From NCBI GenBank assembly GCA_026393335.1, contig JAPLAJ010000141.1, forward strand, positions 1-13,140: DNA of 13,140 nucleotides. The letters run 5' to 3'. The notes under the pieces were generated by a model. That model did no database searches and was not told where the DNA came from. It saw nothing but the letters and a program-made list of their open reading frames with translations. The number at the start of each line of letters is the position of its first letter. Within the stretch, counting starts at the first letter, position 1. The position numbers were made by a program, and so were the translations under genes. Shown here one piece after another: positions 6,029 through 13,140 of the stretch. The DNA is from Rhodoluna sp. GTDB taxonomy: Bacteria > Actinomycetota > Actinomycetes > Actinomycetales > Microbacteriaceae.

Positions 6029-8701
6029 GTGCGAACAATTATTCCCGTAAGACGCCTTCTAGGGCTCGTTTTAGCTGCTTTGACAGTCGTTACCGGCCTA
6101 GTTTCTATCGATGCAAAACCCTCATTTGCAGCTGGCAGCCATAAAGTAACCATCCACTACCAACGTTATGAGGATGATTATGAACCTTGGAATGTTTGGC
6201 TTTGGTGTGATGGAGCTAATGGCGCGGCATACAATTTCACAAAGGTTAATGGGGCCACTGCAACCGATGACTTTGGTGCTTATGGCACTTGGGAGATCAA
6301 CTGCAGTAAGCCGACTGACAAAGTTGGATTTATCATCAGAACTGATGCTTGGGCAAAAGACCCAGATTCTGATCGATTCATAGAGCCAGCTCAATTTATT
6401 CCTGTCAACGGTGTCAGTACAGCTGAGATTTGGCTTAAGTCCGGTTCAAAGTTTATTTGGACTAAAGAGCCTTCAGACAAGCCAAGTTTGCTTGGAGCGC
6501 AAATTACTGGGCTTAGAACAATGAAATTGACCTTCGATAACTCCTTCATACTGGATGACGCTGCTAAAGCTAGCTTTGCGATTAAAGACAATACTGGGAC
6601 CGCTGTTGAGGTAGCGGCTTGGGGAGCGCTAAGAGGAGCTCCGGCCGTCGGATATAACACCACTGCGACACTAGCTGCAGATGTGAAGATTGGAACTTCA
6701 TACAGTGTTAGTCATCCAGCTTATGGAACTATTGAATCTGACTTAGGCTCACTCTGGACACTGCCATCGTTCACTAATCAGTTCACCTACAGCGGAAACG
6801 ACCTTGGAAACACATACACCGAAGCTTCAACGTCTTTCCGTGTTTGGGCCCCAACAGCAGATTCACTCGATTTAGTTACATACACATCAGCCTCAGCATC
6901 GACTGACAGCGCAACCGTTTATCAGATGACCAAGGACGTCAAAGGAACCTGGGTTCACACCCTACCTGGCAAGCAGGACGGCACAATCTACATGTATCGA
7001 GCCCACTTTGGCCTAAAGGTAAACGAGGCGATTGATCCGTACGTGAGAGCTGTAACCATTAACGGTGATCGCGGAGTAGTCGTTGACCTTGCCAGCACTA
7101 ACCCTGCTGGTTGGGCTTCGTCTACCAGGCCAAACAACTTCCAGACCGGTAACCCAACTGATGCAATTATTTATGAGTTGCACGTTCGGGACTTATCAAT
7201 GGATGCAAGTAGTGGAATTTCTACAATGAACAAGGGCAAGTATTTAGCTTTTACAGAACTGAACACTAAGTACAAGAAGGGTACTAAGTCGACTTTGACT
7301 GGCCTGTCTTCTATCAAGGACCTTGGTGCCACCCACATCGAGTTACTACCTGTGTACGATTTTGGTTCAGTTGATGAAACTGGTGTTGGGCCACAGTTCA
7401 ACTGGGGATACGACCCTAAGAACTACAACGTGCCCGAAGGTTCGTATTCAACTAACGCAGCCGATCCTAAGCTTCGAATCACTGAACTGAAGACAGCCAT
7501 TATGGCAATTCACAATGCTGGTCTTCGTGTGAACATGGACGTGGTTTATAACCACGTAATGGACAGTTCCGGCTTCTCTTTCGAGAAACTTGTACCTGGC
7601 TATTGGTACCGCAGAGATTCCACTGGACTAAAAACAAGCGCATCAGGTTGTGGTAACGACACTGCAACAGAGAATCCAATGGTTTCAAAGTTTATTCAGG
7701 ACTCAGTGAAGTATTGGGCCACCGAATACAAGATGGATGGTTTCCGCTTCGACCTTATGGGTCTAATGGATATCACCACCATGAACGCCATTCGAACTCA
7801 GCTGACCGCTATTGATCCGACCATCATCATGATTGGTGAAGGTTGGGATATGCCAGGGTTGCCTGCCGACCAGAAAGCAAGCACTGCAAACAGCGCCAAG
7901 ATGCCTGGTATTGGAACTTTCAACGCCACTATCCGTGATGGAATGAAAGGTTCAATCATGAACGATGGTGACATCGGTTGGGTTTCCGGTGGTTTCGCTA
8001 ACTACGCTGGCGTTAAGACAGGGCTTTCAGGAAATGTTATCGATTTCAGCACTGCGCCTGTTGCCGGGGTGCAACCTGGTCAAACTGTTAACTACATCGA
8101 GTCACACGATAATGCGACTTTCCTTGATCGTTTGAGAATCAGCATGGATGGTGTTCCTACGAAGACACTTGCTCAAGTAAGCAAAGTAGGTAACTCACTC
8201 CTATTCCTAGCTCAAGGAGTTCCGTTCATTCAAGCTGGGCAAGAGTTCTTAAGAAGTAAAAACCTCAAGACTAACTCTTACAACCTGTCGGACGAGATCA
8301 ACTCGCTCAAATGGGGTAACCGGATTACCTACGCTGAGAATGTTACATACCTAAAGAACATGATCAAGATCCGTAAGGCGCACAAAGCATTCAGAATGAG
8401 TGACGCTAACGCCATTACGAGAAACTTCAAGTTCTTAACTTCTAAGCCGTATCAGCAGATAGGTTTTAGCATAAACGGTAAGGCAGTTGGCGATAAGTGG
8501 GGAAACATAGTAGTTCTGGCTAACTCCGACCCTTATAGCACAGCCAAGATAACAGTTCCGAAGGGAACCTATAAAGTGGTCGCTGACGGAAAGACTGTTG
8601 GTGATACAGACGCTAAGGGAGTGACAAAGGTTCTCAGGACTCTAAAATCAACTGGAACAGTGGTTGTTCCTCCGCTATCAATTATTGTTATGTGGAAATA
8701 A
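6029..8701 (+). CDS. pulA: Secreted type I pullulanase (GH13_14)
   Basis: The 890-residue product hydrolyses alpha-1,6 branches in pullulan, glycogen or starch outside the cell. A basic start and hydrophobic core (8-26) followed by PSFAAG give a signal peptide cut near A35. Then come a CBM41 alpha-glucan-binding module (about 38-145, with WNVWLW at 54-59), a beta-rich N-domain (about 150-255), a CBM48 module (about 265-355, FRVWAPTADSL) and the GH13 barrel from about 378. The type I pullulanase signature FNWGYDP is at 457-463. The GH13 regions are MDVVYNHV (503-510), GFRFDLMG with nucleophile D575, GEGW with acid/base E604, and ESHDN with D694. A C-terminal beta domain ends at 890. No LPXTG or membrane anchor is seen, so it is probably released. 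GTG at 6029 follows GAAAGAG (6013-6019) at good spacing. The last 24 bases overlap the convergent amidohydrolase gene. Confidence 0.96.
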   Translation: MRTIIPVRRLLGLVLAALTVVTGLVSIDAKPSFAAGSHKVTIHYQRYEDDYEPWNVWLWCDGANGAAYNFTKVNGATATDDFGAYGTWEINCSKPTDKVGFIIRTDAWAKDPDSDRFIEPAQFIPVNGVSTAEIWLKSGSKFIWTKEPSDKPSLLGAQITGLRTMKLTFDNSFILDDAAKASFAIKDNTGTAVEVAAWGALRGAPAVGYNTTATLAADVKIGTSYSVSHPAYGTIESDLGSLWTLPSFTNQFTYSGNDLGNTYTEASTSFRVWAPTADSLDLVTYTSASASTDSATVYQMTKDVKGTWVHTLPGKQDGTIYMYRAHFGLKVNEAIDPYVRAVTINGDRGVVVDLASTNPAGWASSTRPNNFQTGNPTDAIIYELHVRDLSMDASSGISTMNKGKYLAFTELNTKYKKGTKSTLTGLSSIKDLGATHIELLPVYDFGSVDETGVGPQFNWGYDPKNYNVPEGSYSTNAADPKLRITELKTAIMAIHNAGLRVNMDVVYNHVMDSSGFSFEKLVPGYWYRRDSTGLKTSASGCGNDTATENPMVSKFIQDSVKYWATEYKMDGFRFDLMGLMDITTMNAIRTQLTAIDPTIIMIGEGWDMPGLPADQKASTANSAKMPGIGTFNATIRDGMKGSIMNDGDIGWVSGGFANYAGVKTGLSGNVIDFSTAPVAGVQPGQTVNYIESHDNATFLDRLRISMDGVPTKTLAQVSKVGNSLLFLAQGVPFIQAGQEFLRSKNLKTNSYNLSDEINSLKWGNRITYAENVTYLKNMIKIRKAHKAFRMSDANAITRNFKFLTSKPYQQIGFSINGKAVGDKWGNIVVLANSDPYSTAKITVPKGTYKVVADGKTVGDTDAKGVTKVLRTLKSTGTVVVPPLSIIVMWK

Positions 8702-10231
8702 CCTAGTTCCATCTTTGTAGACAGCTAAGACCTCGAGGGAAGTAATTCCTTCGAGGTCTTGCTGCATTAAGTCACCGCTAAGCACAACAGCACTAAAACT
8801 AGCTCCTTCTTCGAGATTTGCCGCTTCGCTACCCAGCATGCCGGTAACCCCCGTTGTGTATGCAGTAAGAGCTTCTTGTACCGTTATGGACTCAGTTTCG
8901 TTATGGACTAGCTGGCCGTCATTGAGTCTTCTAAATACCGCGGTTGCAATACCTTCTAGTGGTTTATAGCTAGATACCGGCCAATCGCTTGAGAAAGCCA
9001 AAGGGACTCCAGCCTTCAGGAATGAATTGAAAGAATAGAGAGAATCTAACCTCTCTGTTCCTAGGTGATGAGAACAAGTCAGTAATAGGTCGTTGCGCTG
9101 AGCCCAAAATGGTTGGACGCAAAGGGTTACCCCAAGTGATTTGGCTCGCTCTATCAGGTAGTCATTGGTTAGTTCAGCATGTGCAATCACAGCGTTTGTG
9201 ATTCTTGAGTTCTCAATCGAATCCAAGGCGAATTCAATAGCCGCATCGCCGATGGCATGCAGATGAGCCTGCAATTGATTTTCTTTAGCAAAATTGAGAG
9301 CATCGGATAACGCTCGGGCATCCCAATCTATTTGACCTGTTGCTTGCGTGGATAGGTATGGTTTGGAAACTGCAGCCGTAGCTGATCCGAACACTCCGTC
9401 AATGAATATCTTCACAGCATGTGGCTTGATCATTGAGTTTTTCAGCGACTCCTTGGCGCCTTTTACAAACCTGAAGTCTGATTCAAGGTTGTCTGGAGTT
9501 AGCGAAAAGGCGAGATGGTATGAAAGTTTTAGCAAATTCTCAGCGTGTAAATACACCTCAAGTATTTCTTTATCCACCCAGGCGTCCTGAACGTGCGTTA
9601 TTCCAGCGGAAATCAGTAATTCTTCCGCTTTGAGAAGAGCTTGGCACTCGCTCTCGATGGTTCGCGCTGGTGCGTGGCTGAGAACTAGTTCCTTCGCACG
9701 TGATTCTCTAAGTATCCCGGTTGGCTGACCTAGTCCATCTGTATCAATCCCGATTACTTCCAAACCAGGGATGGACGTGGAGGTAAGTCCAGCTACGAAG
9801 AGCGCTTGGCTATTAACCCAAATAGTGTGATGATCATCAGCATGCAAAACAACTGGGACGCTAGAAACGTATTCGTCGATAGATTCTTTAACTTGCTGCC
9901 CTAGAATGCCACGATTGTACGTTCCAGCGTCAAGCCAGGTAAGTTCTGGATTCTGGCCCAAGTATTCCCTAAGTAATTCTCCGACTTCTCTAGCTGTCTT
10001 AGCCTTAGAGACATCAAGGCCAAGTGACTCTCGACCACCTAGCAGGGGATGAAGGTGACCATCTCGGAACGAGGGGATTAGACACTTTCCCTTGAGGTCA
10101 ATGAGTTCTTTGGTAACGCTCTGATCGAATTCAATGCGGGTGCAAACAATTCCTAAATCAGAAACGTAAAGCTCTGATTTCAACGTGAAGGGGTCGGTGT
10201 AAATCGTACCGTTGAAGAAATGCCTAGCCAT
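8678..10231 (-). CDS. Amidohydrolase family protein, YtcJ-like
   Basis: This 517-residue metal-dependent hydrolase belongs to the Amidohydrolase_3/YtcJ group, whose natural substrates are mostly unknown. Metal and catalytic positions can be seen in order: DGHLH (H59, H61) after the first beta sandwich strands, ADDHHTIWVNS (131-141), the Lys of HAVKIFIDGVFGS (K274), LHAIGD (H325), AHAEL (H351), and FSSDWP with D416. No signal peptide is seen, so it should act in the cytoplasm. I chose ATG at 10231 because it overlaps the thymidine-kinase stop as TAATG; an earlier in-frame TTG at 10264 would add 11 residues inside the kinase gene with no gain in family similarity. Translation is probably coupled to tdk. 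The 3' end runs 24 bases into the pullulanase gene and contains the hairpin at 8727-8760. Confidence 0.91.
   Translation of the reverse strand: MARHFFNGTIYTDPFTLKSELYVSDLGIVCTRIEFDQSVTKELIDLKGKCLIPSFRDGHLHPLLGGRESLGLDVSKAKTAREVGELLREYLGQNPELTWLDAGTYNRGILGQQVKESIDEYVSSVPVVLHADDHHTIWVNSQALFVAGLTSTSIPGLEVIGIDTDGLGQPTGILRESRAKELVLSHAPARTIESECQALLKAEELLISAGITHVQDAWVDKEILEVYLHAENLLKLSYHLAFSLTPDNLESDFRFVKGAKESLKNSMIKPHAVKIFIDGVFGSATAAVSKPYLSTQATGQIDWDARALSDALNFAKENQLQAHLHAIGDAAIEFALDSIENSRITNAVIAHAELTNDYLIERAKSLGVTLCVQPFWAQRNDLLLTCSHHLGTERLDSLYSFNSFLKAGVPLAFSSDWPVSSYKPLEGIATAVFRRLNDGQLVHNETESITVQEALTAYTTGVTGMLGSEAANLEEGASFSAVVLSGDLMQQDLEGITSLEVLAVYKDGTRLFPHNNN
8727..8760 (+). terminator. Strong hairpin after pullulanase, inside the amidohydrolase coding end
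   Basis: Arms AAGACCTCGAGGGAA (8727-8741) and TTCCTTCGAGGTCTT (8746-8760) pair over 15 bp with one G-U and a GUAA loop, which fits the stable GNRA tetraloop class. It begins 25 bases after the pullulanase stop. Read on the other strand, the G-U pair becomes a C-A mismatch and the loop becomes UUAC, so the structure is weaker there. Only two T end the stem, so it would be an actinobacterial-style terminator without a U tail, or a 3'-end stabiliser. On the minus strand the same bases encode DLEGITSLEVL of the amidohydrolase. Confidence 0.7.
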
Positions 10232-10827
10232 TAACCACGTTCGTTGAGGTAGCAAACCCCGCAAAGTGATTCGTAGGTTACCTCAATTCCATCGATCGCA
10301 ACCTGGTCACCTTGGAAAATAAAGTCGCCATCGAATTTTCGAGCATTAAACATCGCTTTTCTCCCACAGCGGCAAATAGTCTTCAGTTCCTCGAGGGTGT
10401 GCGCTATTTCCATTAGGCGAAGCGCTCCAGGGAAGCCTACTGTCAGGAAGTCTGTTCTGATTCCATAGGCCAGCACAGGTATACCATCCAATACAGCTAG
10501 TTCAAAGGCTTGGTCTACTTGGTTTGGAGTTAGGAACTGAGCTTCGTCGATTAGCAAACAGGAGAGATTTTTAATGCCTGGAATAATCATGTCGTTGTTG
10601 GCATGTTCGTGCACAAGATCTCGCAGATTAGACTCTGGTGTAATCAGGAAATCAACTCTTTTATCAACACCAAGCCTAGAGACAATGGTGGCCTCGCCTT
10701 TGGTGTCAACAGCGGGCTTGGCGATTAGCACCTGCTGGCTACGTTCCTCATAGTTGTGAGCAACCTGGAGTAAAGCCGTGCTCTTGCCGCTGTTCATCGC
10801 TCCATAACGGAAATACAACTTAGCCAT
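10231..10827 (-). CDS. tdk: Thymidine kinase (type II)
   Basis: The enzyme phosphorylates thymidine (and deoxyuridine) with ATP to salvage it to dTMP. The 198-residue length is normal for the type II, human TK1-like family. Visible motifs are the P-loop GAMNSGKS (9-16), the DEAQFL strand with catalytic E95, the YGIRTDF loop (121-127) that leads into the thymidine-binding lasso, and a zinc site formed by C152, C154, C189 and C192 (CRCG and CGVC). ATG at 10827-10825 follows AGAAAGG at 6 bases. It is the first gene of a two-gene unit with the amidohydrolase, joined by TAATG. The upstream gene DUF3145 is divergent across 155 bases. Confidence 0.97.
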   Translation of the reverse strand: MAKLYFRYGAMNSGKSTALLQVAHNYEERSQQVLIAKPAVDTKGEATIVSRLGVDKRVDFLITPESNLRDLVHEHANNDMIIPGIKNLSCLLIDEAQFLTPNQVDQAFELAVLDGIPVLAYGIRTDFLTVGFPGALRLMEIAHTLEELKTICRCGRKAMFNARKFDGDFIFQGDQVAIDGIEVTYESLCGVCYLNERG

Positions 10828-10888
10828 TTAGTGCCTTTCTCGCCCTTGCCTAACCCTTGTTTAATGCTAGTCAGATGGCTGGTCGGAA

Positions 10889-10917
10889 TTGCGCATTTAG
10901 GCAGTTAGTCGTAATCT
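10889..10917 (+). promoter_or_regulatory. Candidate promoter for the DUF3145 gene
   Basis: TTGCGC (10889-10894) and TAATCT (10912-10917) are 17 bases apart in the divergent intergenic region; TAATCT fits the actinobacterial TANNNT -10. Transcription would start near 10924 and give a leader of about 60 bases. The -35 matches only its first three bases. No clear promoter for tdk was found on the opposite strand. Confidence 0.35.
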
Positions 10918-10982
10918 GAAGTTCTCTGAATTAACCAGGACGTTGGGGAAGACGCACCTAGTTTGAGTTCGGAGGTTTGACT

Positions 10983-11471
10983 ATGAGTAAAGGTCAGTTT
11001 GCTACGACCTTGGTTCTGCACGCCTGCCCCGATGCAATTCTTGACAAAGCCAATGATGTGTTGCTGCGATACTCAATACAGCCTGTCTGGGCAAAGCAGA
11101 GCTTAGTAGTGCTAAGTAGCAAAGCCGATTGCACTCTGAAGTTGACACAGGCTAAAGCTTCAGATTTGGTGTCCGAATTAAATTCATTTGGACTTATGCA
11201 CTTTGAACTAACCCAAAATTTAGGCGAGTATGGAGTTCTGTACATGTCACTGCCAGGACTAGGCATTTACCGATGCGAAATCAATAGTGCAGGGTCGCTT
11301 GTTCTAACCGAAGATCAAATCAACCAGCTCGTCATTACTTCATCAGGTAACCAACGAGAATTCATGAGGTTACTGAGGATTGCTCTAGGGCAGTCTTGGG
11401 ATGACATCTTGGAACCAATGAGAGCTTCGAAGTATTGTGACAATGTTCTTTTACTAAATCGAGCGGGTTGA
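10983..11471 (+). CDS. DUF3145 family protein
   Basis: The 162-residue protein matches, by eye and from memory, the actinobacterial DUF3145 family. An opening beta strand (TTLVLHACP) is followed by a short basic/aromatic patch (QPVWAKQ). The middle reads HFELTQNLGEYGVLY, then LPGLGIYRCEINSAG (where relatives have PDLGIFHA) and VLTEDQIN. The end reads ALGQSWDDILEPMR, where relatives have LGKPWDDELEPFR. The family has no known function. Members commonly sit beside the fatty-acid synthase genes fabD-fabH-acpP-fabF, as here, so a link to fatty-acid synthesis or its control is a fair guess. ATG at 10983 has an excellent GGAGG (10971-10975) at 7 bases; an in-frame TTG two codons earlier is too close to it. 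There is no signal peptide or membrane helix. Its TGA abuts the fabF stop with no gap. Confidence 0.85.
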   Translation: MSKGQFATTLVLHACPDAILDKANDVLLRYSIQPVWAKQSLVVLSSKADCTLKLTQAKASDLVSELNSFGLMHFELTQNLGEYGVLYMSLPGLGIYRCEINSAGSLVLTEDQINQLVITSSGNQREFMRLLRIALGQSWDDILEPMRASKYCDNVLLLNRAG

Positions 11472-12710
11472 CTAGTTCTTGTATGAACGGAACGCAACAA
11501 CTGCGTTGTGACCACCAAAACCAAATGAGTTCGAGATAGCCAAAATGTTTTCACCTAGTGCCCTAGGGGTAACAACAACATCAAGTTCAATTGCGGGGTC
11601 TGGGTCATCAAGGTTCAGTGTTGGCGGAGCAGTCTTCTCGTGCACAGCAAGAACTGTGAAGATAGCTTCGATAGCGCCAGCACCACCTAGTAGGTGACCG
11701 GTAGAAGACTTGGTTGCCGAAACTGGAATGTTCTTTAGGTGATCACCGAATACTCGTTTTAGAGCTGTGTATTCAGCAATGTCACCAACCGGTGTGCTGG
11801 TTGCGTGAGCATTGATGTGATTGACATCGGTAAGTTCAGCGTTGGCCATCTTTAGAGCGCCAATAACTGCTCTAGCTGCAGCCGCACCTTCTGGATCTGG
11901 TGCGGTGATGTGATGTGCATCGCTGGTCACATAACCACCTGCTAGCTCAGCGTAAATCTTTGCTCCACGAGCAAGTGCGTGTTCTTCTGTTTCAAGAACT
12001 AGAGCACCAGCTCCTTCACCCATAACAAATCCATCGCGGTTGATGTCATATGGACGGCTTGCTCTTGCTGGTTCCTCGTTACGACGAGAAAGCGCGTGCA
12101 TTGCAGCAAAGGCTGCGATAGGAAGTGGATGCATAGCTGCTTCACAGCCACCAGCTACAACGATGTCAATTTCACCTGAACGAAGTCGTGTTATCGCGTT
12201 AGCAATAGCCTCGGTGCCAGATGCACAGGCTGATACTGAAGTTCTAACTCCGCCTCTAGCTGAGATGTCCATACCAATGGCAGCTGCGGGTCCATTAGGC
12301 ATGAGCATGGGCACAGTCATCGGTAGTACTCGGCGAGGACCTTTTTCTTGCAAGGTTTCAAAGGCGTCTAGCAGAGTCCACACTCCACCGATACCGGTAG
12401 CGAATTCCACTGAAAGACGTTCTGGATCAAAATCGCTGATTGCTGCATCAGCCCAAGCTTCTCTAGCTGCAATCAGAGCAAACTGGCTTGATGGGTCTAA
12501 TCTTTTGGTTTCTTGAAGGGTTAGCACTTCAGAGGCTTTAACCTTTGCCTGTCCTGCGAATGTCACAGGGATTTCGTACTTTGCAACCCAGTCTTGCTCC
12601 ATGGTGGTTATGCCAGATTCACCAGATAGCAAAGCCTTCCAGGTGGATTGCGCGTCGCCACCGAGAGGCGTGGTAGCGCCTATCCCGGTGACAACAATTT
12701 TGATACTCAA
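11472..12710 (-). CDS. fabF: 3-oxoacyl-ACP synthase II
   Basis: KAS II condenses malonyl-ACP with a growing acyl-ACP in the elongation cycle of type II fatty-acid synthesis. The 412-residue thiolase-fold protein has the whole catalytic set: nucleophile C162 in VSACASGTEA, H302 in NAHATSTPVGD, K334 and H339 in KSSTGHLLGGAGA, and the C-terminal NSFGFGGHN loop (394-402). The start is TTG at 12710, six bases after the acpP stop, with only a weak AGGG inside the acpP end, so it is probably translated by coupling to acpP. It closes the visible fab operon. The closeness to mycobacterial KasA/KasB is a family relation; nothing here suggests mycolic-acid synthesis. Confidence 0.97.
   Translation of the reverse strand: MSIKIVVTGIGATTPLGGDAQSTWKALLSGESGITTMEQDWVAKYEIPVTFAGQAKVKASEVLTLQETKRLDPSSQFALIAAREAWADAAISDFDPERLSVEFATGIGGVWTLLDAFETLQEKGPRRVLPMTVPMLMPNGPAAAIGMDISARGGVRTSVSACASGTEAIANAITRLRSGEIDIVVAGGCEAAMHPLPIAAFAAMHALSRRNEEPARASRPYDINRDGFVMGEGAGALVLETEEHALARGAKIYAELAGGYVTSDAHHITAPDPEGAAAARAVIGALKMANAELTDVNHINAHATSTPVGDIAEYTALKRVFGDHLKNIPVSATKSSTGHLLGGAGAIEAIFTVLAVHEKTAPPTLNLDDPDPAIELDVVVTPRALGENILAISNSFGFGGHNAVVAFRSYKN
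11491..11507 (+). terminator. Weak hairpin just after DUF3145, inside fabF
   Basis: AACGCA-ACAAC-TGCGTT forms a 6-bp perfect stem with a 5-base loop, starting 19 bases past the DUF3145 stop and inside the last codons of fabF on the other strand. It has no T run. It could slow or end the DUF3145 transcript, but a stem this short can occur by chance. Confidence 0.25.
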
Positions 12711-12716
12711 GAGTTA

Positions 12717-12965
12717 TTAGCCCTGTGCTGAGGTGATGAAGTTAACTGCATCGCCAACTGTTAGAAGGTTCTTCACTTCTTCGTCTGGGATCTTGACGCT
12801 GAACTTTTCCTCGGCGTTAACCACGATGGTCATCATTGAGATTGAGTCGATGTCTAGGTCATTGGTGAAAGACTTTTCCATCTTCACTGAATCAGTGTCG
12901 ATACCTGTCTCTTCGTTAACGATTTCAGCCAATCCAGCTAGAACTTCGTTCTGTGATAGTGCCAT
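12717..12965 (-). CDS. acpP: Acyl carrier protein
   Basis: This 82-residue acidic helical protein carries the growing acyl chain on a 4'-phosphopantetheine arm. The arm attaches to S41 in DLDIDSISMMTI. The family motif is DSL; here it is DSI, a conservative change. The following helix (VVNAEEKFSVKIPDEEVKNL) and TVGDAVNFI match the actinobacterial AcpM type but without the long C-terminal extension of the mycobacterial protein. ATG at 12965-12963 follows AAGGAG (12977-12972) at 6 bases, the best ribosome site in this operon, as expected for an abundant protein. It lies between fabH (37 bases upstream) and fabF (6 bases downstream). Confidence 0.97.
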   Translation of the reverse strand: MALSQNEVLAGLAEIVNEETGIDTDSVKMEKSFTNDLDIDSISMMTIVVNAEEKFSVKIPDEEVKNLLTVGDAVNFITSAQG

Positions 12966-13002
12966 GAGTTACTCCTTGGTTGTTTGATTTACTAGATAAA
13001 GT

Positions 13003-13140
13003 TTAGGGCAGAACTACTACCTGAGCCGCGAAGGCAAGCCCAGCTCCAAAGCCAATCTGCAGGGCTAACCCGCCAGATTTGACTAATCCATCCTGCAGAA
13101 TCTGATCCATGGCTAGTGGAACGCTAGCGGCAGAGGTGTT
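13003..13140 (-). CDS. fabH: 3-oxoacyl-ACP synthase III, C-terminal end (start outside window)
   Basis: Forty-five residues are visible on the minus strand, opening with NTSAASVPLAMDQIL and ending AFAAQVVVLP before TAA at 13005-13003. KAS III starts fatty-acid synthesis by joining an acyl-CoA primer to malonyl-ACP. The first visible residue is the Asn of the Cys-His-Asn catalytic triad (in the family motif GNTSAAS), and GFGAG is the C-terminal glycine-rich loop. The remaining roughly 85 percent of the gene lies beyond 13140. The order fabH-acpP-fabF matches the fatty-acid operon of many actinobacteria, where fabD would lie further upstream. Confidence 0.94.
   Translation of the reverse strand, partial: NTSAASVPLAMDQILQDGLVKSGGLALQIGFGAGLAFAAQVVVLP

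Noticed and set aside
10232..10264. An 11-residue N-terminal extension of the amidohydrolase from an upstream in-frame TTG
   Set aside because: It lies inside the tdk coding end and adds no family similarity, while the ATG at 10231 forms a TAATG junction and directly precedes the first beta strand.
12040..12516. A long open frame (158 codons) on the plus strand opposite fabF
   Set aside because: It is antisense to a clearly conserved enzyme, has low-complexity Ser/Ala-rich translation and no recognisable domain; it mirrors fabF codon usage.
1..13140. Mobile elements, prophage genes, CRISPR arrays or long repeats
   Set aside because: No transposase, integrase or phage motifs and no spaced direct repeats were seen; base composition and coding style look uniform across the window.

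Overview
The window reads as a compact stretch of an actinobacterial chromosome with moderate GC content, most likely a small aquatic Microbacteriaceae-type bacterium (inference). The reasons are a type II fatty-acid synthase cluster in the order fabH-acpP-fabF with an AcpM-like carrier protein, an adjacent DUF3145 gene (an actinobacterial family), several TTG starts behind weak ribosome sites, and almost no intergenic DNA. No transposase, integrase, phage gene or CRISPR array is visible, and no gene-free stretch exceeds about 160 bases.

Layout from left to right. The window opens inside a D-2-hydroxyacid dehydrogenase gene (1-663). tRNA-Asn (726-801) follows, and only 26 bases later a two-gene unit begins that encodes a membrane histidine-kinase-like protein (828-2081) and a LuxR-type response-regulator-like protein (2083-2754). 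Both proteins have lost the residues needed for phosphotransfer: the kinase has Asn for His, the regulator has Glu for Asp, and the regulator's acidic pair is Gly-Gly. Peptide deformylase (3309 down to 2743) converges on them and overlaps the regulator by 12 bases. Next come a NIPA/EamA-like membrane transporter (3358-4317), a GT4 glycosyltransferase with an unusual basic C-terminal tail (4374-5831), and a tRNA with anticodon CAT that is either elongator Met or Ile2 (5847-5923).

The centre is a large secreted type I pullulanase (6029-8701) preceded by a cre-like LacI-family operator (5980-5993). It converges with, and overlaps by 24 bases, an amidohydrolase of the YtcJ type (10231 down to 8678). 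The amidohydrolase is coupled through a TAATG junction to thymidine kinase (10827 down to 10231). A 15-bp hairpin lies inside the 3' end of the amidohydrolase gene, 25 bases past the pullulanase stop, and its pairing favours the pullulanase transcript.

The right side is the fatty-acid synthase II region: DUF3145 (10983-11471, plus strand) abuts fabF (12710 down to 11472), followed upstream by acpP (12965 down to 12717) and the end of fabH (13140 down to 13003), cut by the window edge. These three fab genes form one leftward operon for fatty-acid initiation and elongation.

The best candidate for something undescribed is the paired loss of phosphotransfer residues in the kinase/regulator pair, whose other domain features appear to be kept.
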